Part shown: positions 43,255-50,329 of the stretch, piece by piece | Layout of the letters: each line of letters starts with the position of its first letter | Numbering within the stretch: the first letter of the stretch is position 1 | Assembly (NCBI RefSeq): GCF_003569045.1 | Contig: NZ_BFCB01000002.1 | Span: forward strand, 971,504-1,035,503 | DNA: 64,000 nucleotides | Source: Aggregatilinea lenta | GTDB lineage: Bacteria; Chloroflexota; Anaerolineae; Aggregatilineales; Aggregatilineaceae | Direction: 5' to 3' | The notes under the pieces: model-generated | What the model was told of the DNA's origin: nothing | Databases searched by the model: none | What the model saw: the letters and a program-made list of their open reading frames with translations, nothing else | Program-made: the position numbers and the translations under genes

Positions 43255-43887
43255 CTACGGGATACGGATCTGCTGCCCGGCATAGATCAGGCTGGGATTG
43301 GTGATGCCGTTGTACGCCGCCAACTGCGAATAGGTCAGGCCATACTTCAGCGCGATGCGGAACAGGTTCTCACCCGCCTGCACCACGTGGACCTTACCGG
43401 ACGAGGCAGGCGCAGGCGTGACCGGCTGTGCCGGGGCGAGCGCGCCGGGCACGAGGCCGTACTGCCAGTAGAACGGGTACACGACGCCCACCGCTGGCGC
43501 GGGTGACGTGGTCTGCACCGGCACGCCGATCACGGACGGAATCGTGCCGCAGACGTCCGGCGAAACGACCAGCTTGGTCGAGTCCGGCCCGCCGGTATAC
43601 TGCACCTGAAGCTCGTTCGACTTCAACGCCCACAGGCTGACGGTCGCCCCGATGACGACCGGCTGGTTCTGATGGATAGCAATGGCGGTCGAAAGCGGCA
43701 CGGAGATCTGACCCAGATCCACGTAAAACGCCGCCGTTGGACCGTTCCAGATCGTCATGCCGTTGCCGATGCATTCAATCACAAAGGGGCCAGTGCCCTG
43801 CGCAGCGACTATCCCACCCCCCAGCGACAGAGATAGCACCAGCACCAGCGTCGCAATCAGTAAACGCGTCCCGCTGCCTTTCTTCAT
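43255..43887 (-). CDS. Secreted LysM-domain protein
   Basis: 210 residues. A signal peptide (about 1-30) precedes a beta-rich domain of unknown type (about 35-140) and a linker rich in Pro/Ala. A C-terminal LysM domain (about 165-208) reads HVVQAGENLFRIALKYGLTYSQLAAYNGITNPSLIYAGQQIRIP. It should bind peptidoglycan-like glycans. AAGGGGG precedes ATG 43887. It resembles the LysM modules of the glycosidase at 21 kb. Confidence 0.85.
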   Translation of the reverse strand: MKKGSGTRLLIATLVLVLSLSLGGGIVAAQGTGPFVIECIGNGMTIWNGPTAAFYVDLGQISVPLSTAIAIHQNQPVVIGATVSLWALKSNELQVQYTGGPDSTKLVVSPDVCGTIPSVIGVPVQTTSPAPAVGVVYPFYWQYGLVPGALAPAQPVTPAPASSGKVHVVQAGENLFRIALKYGLTYSQLAAYNGITNPSLIYAGQQIRIP

Positions 43888-43934
43888 CGAATGTTCCCCC
43901 TTCAGAGTCACCTTATTGTTAAATTCTTACTCGT

Positions 43935-43940
43935 ATTATA
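43935..43940 (-). promoter_or_regulatory. -10 box of the LysM protein gene
   Basis: TATAAT on the minus strand, 48 bp upstream of ATG 43887. Confidence 0.5.
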
Positions 43941-44043
43941 AGGGCATTCTCGCCCTGGCTTGCCTACGCCAACTAAACTCAAACCTTCCCATAACCATAC
44001 GCTGACAGATGACTCCTACATATCTATCCTGAAAGGTCGGAAT

Positions 44044-45018
44044 TCACGTCCGCTGTTTTTCGATCGCAGCCAGCGCAGCCGCCGCCGCGTCGCGCAGGTG
44101 CGGATCGTCGCTGCCGAGCGCAACCGTGAGCGCGGGCACGGCGCGCAAATCGCCCAGCCGCCCCAACGCGACCGCCGCCGTGCGCGACACGCTCCAGTCC
44201 GGGAACGCCAGCGCTTCGATCAGGCCCGGCGCGCTGGCCGGATCGCCGGTCAGGGCCAGCGCCCAGGCCGCGCCGCGCCGTACGTCCCGCAGCGGGCTGT
44301 GCAGCGCCTCGACCAATCCCGGTACGGCGGCGCGTCCCTGCTGGCCGAGCGCCTCGGCGGCCTCACGCCGCGCGTCGAGATTGGCGTCATCGAGCGCCCC
44401 CAGCAGCGCGCGGATCGCGGCCTCCCCGCCGGTGCGTCCCACCGCGCGGATCGCCAATTGACGCACGCCGGGGAACACCGGATGCGCCAGCGCCGCAAGC
44501 AGCGCGTCCCAGCCCGCCGCACCCGCCGCCGTGAGCGCGTCCACCGCCGCCGGATGCGCCGCGCGGTCCAGGCTACCCAACGCCGCCGCCGCATTGAGCA
44601 CGGCCTGCGGCGCGCCGGAGGAAACGTGCATCTGCGCGCGGCTGAGCGCCTCCGCCAGCGGATCGATGCGCGGGCGTAGAGCCGCCCACAGATCACCGTC
44701 CGGGAGCAGCGGATCGAGCGCCGCCAGCCGGGGATGCAGCGCGGCATCCGCCGGCGCGACGGGAATCACCGGGACGCCCAGCGCCAGCGCGGTAGCCCAC
44801 TCGTACGTGTTGAACGGCGACGCGGCCCAGTCCGGCGTGGCGAGCGCCACCAGCACGAACGCATCTCGCAGCGCCGCCTCGACGCCCGGCCACCACTCGC
44901 CCCCTGCCTCGGGGTTCGGATCGACCCACGCCGCATAGCCCGCTTCTTCGACAGCCATTTTGAGCGTATACGCCCGCTCGCTGGCGGCGTGATGATAGGA
45001 AATCAGTAGTTGTGACAC
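44044..45018 (-). CDS. TIR-domain protein with C-terminal HEAT repeats (first of two)
   Basis: 324 residues. TIR domain about 1-125: LLISYHH at the start, EEAGYAAWVDP, and the putative catalytic Glu73 in NTYEWATAL. About six HEAT-like repeats follow (about 130-320), such as LLGALDDANLDARREAAEALGQQG and LIEALAFPDWSVSRTAAVALGRLG. TIR domains of this kind often hydrolyse NAD+ or make signal nucleotides, while HEAT repeats bind partners. Defence is possible but not shown. Related to the protein encoded at 59462. Confidence 0.87.
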   Translation of the reverse strand: MSQLLISYHHAASERAYTLKMAVEEAGYAAWVDPNPEAGGEWWPGVEAALRDAFVLVALATPDWAASPFNTYEWATALALGVPVIPVAPADAALHPRLAALDPLLPDGDLWAALRPRIDPLAEALSRAQMHVSSGAPQAVLNAAAALGSLDRAAHPAAVDALTAAGAAGWDALLAALAHPVFPGVRQLAIRAVGRTGGEAAIRALLGALDDANLDARREAAEALGQQGRAAVPGLVEALHSPLRDVRRGAAWALALTGDPASAPGLIEALAFPDWSVSRTAAVALGRLGDLRAVPALTVALGSDDPHLRDAAAAALAAIEKQRT

Positions 45019-45177
45019 CTTTTGGCCCGCTCCTCCGTATAATGGTGTAGAAAATCGCCGAGTTCAACGCGGTTTTGCAGGTCCCCCTCCCACCCCACCC
45101 TGCGAATCGTGCCTCGGCGGTTTCTATTGTAGCGCCTCACGCGGCAGTTTGAGCGCGATGCAGGCGTCTGCGCACAC

Positions 45178-45204
45178 AAAAACGCCCCCGTTACTGGGGG
45201 CGTT
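45178..45204 (-). terminator. Terminator of the cytochrome c gene
   Basis: Stem AACGCCCCC (45181-45189) / GGGGGCGTT (45196-45204), six-base loop. On the minus strand it is followed by a T-run (TTT and more). About 30 bp past the stop codon. Confidence 0.8.
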
Positions 45205-45230
45205 TCGTGTGATGCGAAAGAAACGACGGG

Positions 45231-46157
45231 TTAGTGCGTCTCGACCAGATAGTCGATCACGGCCTGGCGCTCGCCCGCGTTGAGTTGTGCGCCGTAGCCG
45301 ATCATGCGGTCCACGGTGGCGGTCCAGCCCGCTTCGTCCTTGTCCTGGGCATCCACGCGCGCCAGATCGTGGCAGACGGTGCAGCGTTCCTGAACCAGCT
45401 CTTCACCGCTCAGGCTCGCTTCGCCCGCGTCGGCGGTGCCGGACATAGTCGGTCCCATCATGCTTTCCATCAGCGCGTCGGCGGTGCCGCTGTAGCTGAT
45501 GCTCGCCGCGATCTGCTGCGCGTCGGCCACAAACTCGTCGCTCAGCTCACCCGACGCCGTAAACGCGATCGTCACCGACACCAGCCCGTCGCCCAGGTCG
45601 CGCGCGACGTACGCCGTATCGCCGGTCGACTCAGACACCTCGACGTACCCGGCCATCATGCCGTCGCCCAGGTCGATCTCTTCGGCTTCGCTCTCGGACA
45701 TGGCCGCTTCCGTGCCTACCGGCTCGGCCATCGCTTCTTCGGTTGCCAGCATCTCGGCTTCAGCCTCGACCGCCTCTTCGTCAGTGCCGAACAACTGCGC
45801 GAACGTCGCCGCGAGATCCGCCAGCGAAGCGTCCTCTTCGAGCGTCATGCCGATCGTGTCGAAGAAGTCGCGCGGCAGGATGATGGTCAGGATCGCAACC
45901 TGGCCCGGCCCAGGACCTTCCGCGGCGGGATCGTTCCACGCACTCAGGGTATCTTCGGAATTCACGACCACGGCGGACGGGAACGGGATGTCGTCGCCGC
46001 CATTCTGCGCGATCCAGCCGGATGGGTAGGACAGGCTCAGCGAGCCGTCTTCGGATGTGTACTGTTCCCACTCCATCGGTTCTTCCGTCTGCGCGAACAC
46101 GGCGACCGGGCTGATCACCAGCGCGGCCAAGAGGATCATGCTCAACAAGCGCTTCAT
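45231..46157 (-). CDS. Secreted protein with PsbP-like N-terminal and cytochrome c C-terminal domain
   Basis: 308 residues. The signal peptide (about 1-22) is followed by a domain starting DGSLSLSYPSGWIAQ, which resembles the repeat unit of the secreted paralogs at 28-31 kb. After an acidic linker (about 125-165) and more of the same domain, a cytochrome c domain follows with the heme site CTVCH (about 259-263) and a later Met in VDRMIGYG as possible axial ligand. It may carry electrons outside the membrane. It lies between the portal and TIR-HEAT genes. Confidence 0.83.
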   Translation of the reverse strand: MKRLLSMILLAALVISPVAVFAQTEEPMEWEQYTSEDGSLSLSYPSGWIAQNGGDDIPFPSAVVVNSEDTLSAWNDPAAEGPGPGQVAILTIILPRDFFDTIGMTLEEDASLADLAATFAQLFGTDEEAVEAEAEMLATEEAMAEPVGTEAAMSESEAEEIDLGDGMMAGYVEVSESTGDTAYVARDLGDGLVSVTIAFTASGELSDEFVADAQQIAASISYSGTADALMESMMGPTMSGTADAGEASLSGEELVQERCTVCHDLARVDAQDKDEAGWTATVDRMIGYGAQLNAGERQAVIDYLVETH

Positions 46158-46208
46158 GCCGACTTCTCCTTGTGTGCCAGGTTTTGGCTATGGGCGATTA
46201 CCACATTC

Positions 46209-46214
46209 ATTGTA
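46209..46214 (-). promoter_or_regulatory. -10-like box of the cytochrome c gene
   Basis: TACAAT on the minus strand, about 52 bp upstream of ATG 46157. Confidence 0.3.
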
Positions 46215-46320
46215 TGACTAACTGAAGCATAAACACAATAGTCAGGCGACCAGAAGGGATCGGGGACCAGATCCATCAAGGTTATAGCAGCACGCGCGGA
46301 GATTGAGCCAAGCAGGGTTC

Positions 46321-46355
46321 AAAACGGCAGGGGCGTCCGGTGATGGCCCCTGCCG
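46321..46355 (-). terminator. Terminator of the portal gene
   Basis: A 10-bp stem CGGCAGGGGC (46325-46334) / GCCCCTGCCG (46346-46355) followed on the minus strand by four T. It ends the portal transcript before the cytochrome c gene, so the portal and capsid genes are not in one transcript. Confidence 0.75.
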
Positions 46356-46363
46356 CTGACGGC

Positions 46364-47575
46364 TTATGCCACGTCCACGTCGGGCGCGGAATCGGTGGCA
46401 TCCGCTGCGCCGGGCGACGGCAGCGGTCCCAACTGGAAGTAGCGCGCGCGGATCTCGTCCACGGACAGAATCCCCTGCGCCACGCGGATTTCGTCCAGCA
46501 TCTGCGACTTATCTTGCGGGCGGATGTCGTCGAACGCTCCCGCCAGCCCCGCGCCGTAAAACGGCAGCAGGTCGGTCGTGATCTTCTCCGCGATACGCAC
46601 CAGCTTGGGCCACAGCGTGCGCTCGATGAACACGCGCTCGCCCACCAACGCGTTCGCTTCGGTCGCGTTTTCGCTGAACATGCCCACCGGGATGCCGAAG
46701 ATCTGGAAGATCTCCTCGCGGTTGAAGCGCCGCGCGTTGAGAAAGTCCATATCCTGCTGGCTCACGCCGACGTTGTGCCACTCCACCGACGCCCCGCGCA
46801 GAAACGCCGTCTTGCGCTCGCGGCCCCCATAAGCCGTGCGCCATTCGCGCTTGAGCCGCTCGTAGTCGGCGTCGCCCACGCGCTCCTTGATCGCCACGAT
46901 CCCTGCGGGCACGGCCATGCCCTCGCCGAAGTAACGCCGGTTCCAGTCGGCCATGGCGCGATCCGTCTCGACCGCCAGCCGCGCCGCTTCGAGTGCGCTC
47001 AGGCCGTAATAGTCATTGGCGGGATGCCAGCGCCGGAAGTGCACCACCTCCGCCGCGTCGAGCGGAATACGCCGCCCGTCCACCTCGTAGACGTAGCCGC
47101 GCACGCCGCGCCGCGCGTCCGGCACGATGCTCACGCGATCCGGGCGCAGCGGCCACAACTCCAGCGGGATGCCGCCCGGCTCCCCGGCCAGGAACCAGAA
47201 CGCGTTGCCGTGGATCTCCAGGCTGCCGACCGTCTGCTCGATCAGCTCGAAGCGGCTCATGAGCGGGTTGGGCCGCCGCAGCAGCCGCTCGAAAGGGTGA
47301 TCCTCGACGGCGACCGCGCGCTCCGGCCCGGCCCGGCGCGTGACGCGGAACGGGACCAGCGCCGCCGCTTCCGCGATGCGGTTGACCGCGACGTAAACCC
47401 ACGGGCTGCCCATGTACACGCCCGCGTAGCGCCCGGCCTGCCCGATCTCCGGCGCGACCTCGACCGGATCGACCAGCGTGCCCGCCTCCACGCGGTGAAT
47501 CACGCTCGCGGGCCGCCATTTCACGTAGCCCAGGCGGCGCAGCGCGCGCTCGACGATTGTTGGTTCGTGTTCCAT
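46364..47575 (-). CDS. Phage portal protein (HK97 family)
   Basis: 403 residues. The family layout is clear: WVYVAVNRIAEAAALVPFRV, EDHPFERLLRRPNPLMSRFELIEQ, GNAFWFL, EVVHFRRWHP...GLSALEAARLAVETDRAMADW, and FNREEIFQIFGIPVGMF. The portal forms the 12-fold ring through which DNA enters the head. AGGAGG lies upstream of ATG 47575; in-frame starts further left run through PU-A repeats and are spurious. It is intact, but separated from its natural neighbour (protease-capsid) by four unrelated genes. Confidence 0.92.
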   Translation of the reverse strand: MEHEPTIVERALRRLGYVKWRPASVIHRVEAGTLVDPVEVAPEIGQAGRYAGVYMGSPWVYVAVNRIAEAAALVPFRVTRRAGPERAVAVEDHPFERLLRRPNPLMSRFELIEQTVGSLEIHGNAFWFLAGEPGGIPLELWPLRPDRVSIVPDARRGVRGYVYEVDGRRIPLDAAEVVHFRRWHPANDYYGLSALEAARLAVETDRAMADWNRRYFGEGMAVPAGIVAIKERVGDADYERLKREWRTAYGGRERKTAFLRGASVEWHNVGVSQQDMDFLNARRFNREEIFQIFGIPVGMFSENATEANALVGERVFIERTLWPKLVRIAEKITTDLLPFYGAGLAGAFDDIRPQDKSQMLDEIRVAQGILSVDEIRARYFQLGPLPSPGAADATDSAPDVDVA

Positions 47576-48073
47576 ACCCCACCTTCCTCCTGTGTTGCTG
47601 CCCGTGTTATAACGCGACCCCACTCCCCGCCCACGTTCGGCCTGTATCGGGTCGGCCCTACACCCCGCCCTTTTGCGTCTCCTGCCGTTTTTCCGTAGGG
47701 GCGGGTCATAGACCCGCCCTGTTGTGCCCCCCGCCGATCCCCGTAGGGGCAATTCACGAATTGCCCCTACCGAAACACAACGAATCGCGGGTTTTTGTAG
47801 GGGCGTATTGCGATACGCCCCCACCTGTCCGTTTAGGATACAAACTCGGCTGTTTCCCGATCGTCTCCTACCGTTTTTCCGTAGGGGTAGGGCTTGCCCT
47901 ACCCGGCTTTGCGCTCAACGAGCGGAACCCCTCCTCACCCCAACGCATCTCGCATACCCTGCCTGTCTCCCCTCTCCAACTTGATTGGAGAGGGGCCGGG
48001 GGTGAGGTCGCGTTTGCCTTCGCCTCTGCTTTTGCCTTTGCTAACCGCCCTTGGCTCACCGCTACCCGCCGCT
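47576..48073. repeat. Repeat array between portal and terminase: four PU-A palindromes and a PU-B
   Basis: PU-A units at 47694-47719 (centre GGTCATAGACC), 47743-47770 (centre AATTCACGAATT), 47797-47824 (centre GTATTGCGATAC) and 47881-47905 (centre TAGGGCTTGCCCTA), then a PU-B hairpin at 47965-48013. The four PU-A centres differ from each other but each is a palindrome. This fills the gap between two genes that are adjacent in normal phages. Confidence 0.85.
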
Positions 48074-49273
48074 TTACACAAAACTGATCCCCGCCGATCC
48101 CGCCTGCACCCCGTGCCACGCCAGCGCCAGCGCGATCACCGTGTCGTCGTGCAGGCCGGGCGGCGCGCCATACCGGAACCGCCCGCTCGGCAGGCGTTCC
48201 AGCGCGTAGGCTTGCAGCTCCGCGATCAGCACCGGATCGGCCAGCAGCGTCAGGTCGCCGCGTTCGAGCGCCAGCGCCAGTCCGTCGATCAACGGTCCCT
48301 TGCTGGCAGCGGTCGTGGTGAAGGCCACGACCGGCAGCCCCTCCGCTTGCAGCGCCTCGATGTTCGGCCCACCGATACTGTTCGCCTCGGCCCAGATCGT
48401 TTCCGGCCCCCACCGTGCCGCCAGCGCCGCGAGCCGCCCGCGCTGCAGCGCCCAGCCGATCTCGTTGAAGCGTTCCAGCGCGACCAGCCGCCGCCGTTCC
48501 GCCGCGATCACGGCGATGGCGGTGAAGTCGCCGTCGCGCCCCCAGTCCACGCCGAACACGATGCGCTCGCCGGGCTGAGGGCCGCCCTCCGGCGCGCCCG
48601 TCGCCGCCGCCTCGACGTGACGGAAGACGCCCGCCGCGTCGTCCAGAAACTCGGCCAGATACTCCTGGCGAAAAGTGCGTTCCGGCAGGTGCTCGCGTGC
48701 CGCCTCCACCTCGGACGCCGCGATCAGTGGATTGGCAGCAGTCGGGAAGCGCCAGCTTTTCCACTCCGCCTGCGCATGGTTCTGCCCGCGCATGTACAGG
48801 CTCCAGAACCAGTTGCGCCCGTTGGGGCTGCTGAGGAACAGCGCCTCGCCGCGCCGGTCCGCCAGCGCGGGCCGGATCGCCGCCGCCCACACGTCCGCGC
48901 GCAGGTAAGCGGCCTCGTCCAGCACGGCCAGATCCAGCCCGGAGCCGCGCAGCGCGTCGGGATCGTGCCCGCTGCGCACGCGGATCAGTCCGCCGCCCGG
49001 CAGCGCGATCTCGCGCATCGACTCGTTCTTCTCCGTCCACGCGCCCGCCAGCGTCGCGCGCAGGCTGCGCCAGACGTCCTGCGCCATGCGATACGTCGGG
49101 CTGATCCACCACACGACGCGCCCACCCAGCGCGCGCTCAATCGCCAGGATCTTGCCCGTCTCCGTCTTCCCGAAGCGCCGCCCGCACGCCACCACCTTGA
49201 AGCGTGCCGGATGCCTCAGAATCTCGATCTGCCCAGGGTGCGGCTGATACAGCTTGATGGTCTGGCGTCCCAT
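48074..49273 (-). CDS. Phage terminase large subunit
   Basis: 399 residues. ATPase domain: Walker A GRRFGKTE (31-38) and Walker B LAVLDE (Asp119, Glu120). Nuclease domain: FGVDWGRDGDFTAI (Asp243) and the late acidic site in GLHDDTVIALALAW. It packages DNA into the prohead and cuts it. The key residues are present, so it could be functional. The small-subunit-like gene overlaps its start by 137 bp. Confidence 0.93.
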   Translation of the reverse strand: MGRQTIKLYQPHPGQIEILRHPARFKVVACGRRFGKTETGKILAIERALGGRVVWWISPTYRMAQDVWRSLRATLAGAWTEKNESMREIALPGGGLIRVRSGHDPDALRGSGLDLAVLDEAAYLRADVWAAAIRPALADRRGEALFLSSPNGRNWFWSLYMRGQNHAQAEWKSWRFPTAANPLIAASEVEAAREHLPERTFRQEYLAEFLDDAAGVFRHVEAAATGAPEGGPQPGERIVFGVDWGRDGDFTAIAVIAAERRRLVALERFNEIGWALQRGRLAALAARWGPETIWAEANSIGGPNIEALQAEGLPVVAFTTTAASKGPLIDGLALALERGDLTLLADPVLIAELQAYALERLPSGRFRYGAPPGLHDDTVIALALAWHGVQAGSAGISFV

Positions 49274-49685
49274 ATTCCACCCGGATCACTCGCTCGGACG
49301 GGGCGTCGGCTTTGCTGTTCCCGGCGGGACGCGATCGCCGCACGACCGGGACCGGACGCCCCAGCCCCACGCGATCCAGCACTTCGCGCGCGGCGCGCAC
49401 CGCCACCTGCGAGCTGCCCTCGGCCAGCGCCCGCTCGAAGGCGTCTACCGCTTCCGGCGTCAGCGCGATCAACCGCGCGAACGCGCCCAGCGCCGCTTCG
49501 TACGTCTTCAGCGCTTCCAGCCGCGCGGCGACCGGTTCGTCCGCCAGCCACACGCCCAGCGTCTCCGGATCGACCCCCAGCGCCGCCAGGATATCCTCTT
49601 CCGTCTGCCCGCTTGCCAGCCCGTATAGCGCCCACTGCGCCAGCGCCCCAATAGGCAGATATGCACCGTGCTTTCCCCGCGTCAT
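49137..49685 (-). CDS. Terminase small subunit-like protein
   Basis: 182 residues, immediately upstream of the large subunit. The first 110 residues are helical (LPIGALAQWALYGLASGQTEEDILAALGVDPETLGVWLADEPV...), with a helix-turn-helix-like segment suited to DNA recognition. The rest is low-complexity. GGAGG precedes ATG 49685. The reading frame runs 137 bp into the large-subunit gene; the C-terminus encoded in the overlap may not be functional. The assignment is mainly by position. Confidence 0.7.
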   Translation of the reverse strand: MTRGKHGAYLPIGALAQWALYGLASGQTEEDILAALGVDPETLGVWLADEPVAARLEALKTYEAALGAFARLIALTPEAVDAFERALAEGSSQVAVRAAREVLDRVGLGRPVPVVRRSRPAGNSKADAPSERVIRVEYGTPDHQAVSAAPWADRDSEASGTLQGGGVRAALREDGDGQDPGD

Positions 49686-49756
49686 GGCCCTCCCTCCACG
49701 ACTCCCCCTATGCGTGCCCGCAGCGAGTTTCTCCTTCGATGCGCATCCTCCTTGCA

Positions 49757-49780
49757 TGTGATATGTTCTCGACTGACCAA
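49757..49780 (-). promoter_or_regulatory. Half LexA/DinR-type site upstream of the terminase genes
   Basis: ATATGTTC (49761-49768, plus strand) gives a GAAC-ATAT half-site on the minus strand; the partner half is TGTG, not GAAC. A TTGGTC (49780-49775) could be a -35. It is much weaker than the capsid and HTH-gene sites. Confidence 0.25.
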
Positions 49781-50261
49781 CACGGAAGCGCCGGGGAAAG
49801 CCCCACGCTCTCCCCGGCTTTGAAGCCGTCCGGCCCACAGGTGCGGCGCTCGCCGTCCCGGTTGCTAACGGTACCCCCCACCACATCCGCGATTGTCTAA
49901 GGTCCGTGGCCGCCCCTGCGTGCCGAACTTGAACTCAGTTTAGCACGCATGTTCTGATCGATCTACGCCGTTAATGGTGGTTCATAGCGACTATTCCGCG
50001 TTTTCAGCCGGGGATCCATCGCCGTGCAGCGGCGTCCGATGGTACACTAGAAGCGGCTGTGCACTTTCGCGCGAGAGCGCGGATTTCACGCCATCGACTA
50101 CCCTGTGATCCATCGGGAGCGGCTTGTCTCCCCTCTCCAACTTGATTGGAGAGGGGCCGGGGGTGAGGTCGCGTTTGCTTTTACTGACCACTGACGACTG
50201 ATGGTTGACGGCTGCGTTTTGGGTGCCGGGGTTAAGCGATGAGGTAAACCACCCCCTTCCG

Positions 50262-50267
50262 TATAAT
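50262..50267 (+). promoter_or_regulatory. -10 box of the TIR-WD40 gene
   Basis: TATAAT, about 63 bp before ATG 50330. Confidence 0.5.
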
Positions 50268-50329
50268 CCAACTCTTTTCGAGGCTGTACCGAACACCGAT
50301 TCCACCGGCGATAGACAGGCGAGCGCATC

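Larger units (their letters stand above)
49686..50329. other. Intergenic region upstream of terminase and TIR-WD40 genes
   Basis: 644 bp. It contains the terminase half-site (49757-49768), a GC hairpin CCGGGGA/TCCCCGG (49791-49817), a possible one-mismatch LexA-like site (GCAC-GCAT-GTTC, 49943-49954), a PU-C copy (50047-50112), a PU-B hairpin (50126-50175), and a plus-strand TATAAT (50262-50267) for the TIR-WD40 gene. No gene is evident. Confidence 0.6.

Noticed and set aside
47694..47905. A possible CRISPR array (regularly placed GTAGGGGC repeats)
   Set aside because: The units are palindromes with different centres, spacing is irregular, there are no constant direct repeats with unique spacers, and no cas genes are in the window.
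49791..49817. A riboswitch or small RNA upstream of the terminase genes
   Set aside because: Only one simple GC hairpin is visible. No known riboswitch core could be recognised.
33027..50200. Repeats flanking the phage cluster as attL/attR sites
   Set aside because: The same repeats occur throughout the window, far from the cluster, and no integrase or tRNA gene is present. They are not specific to the borders.
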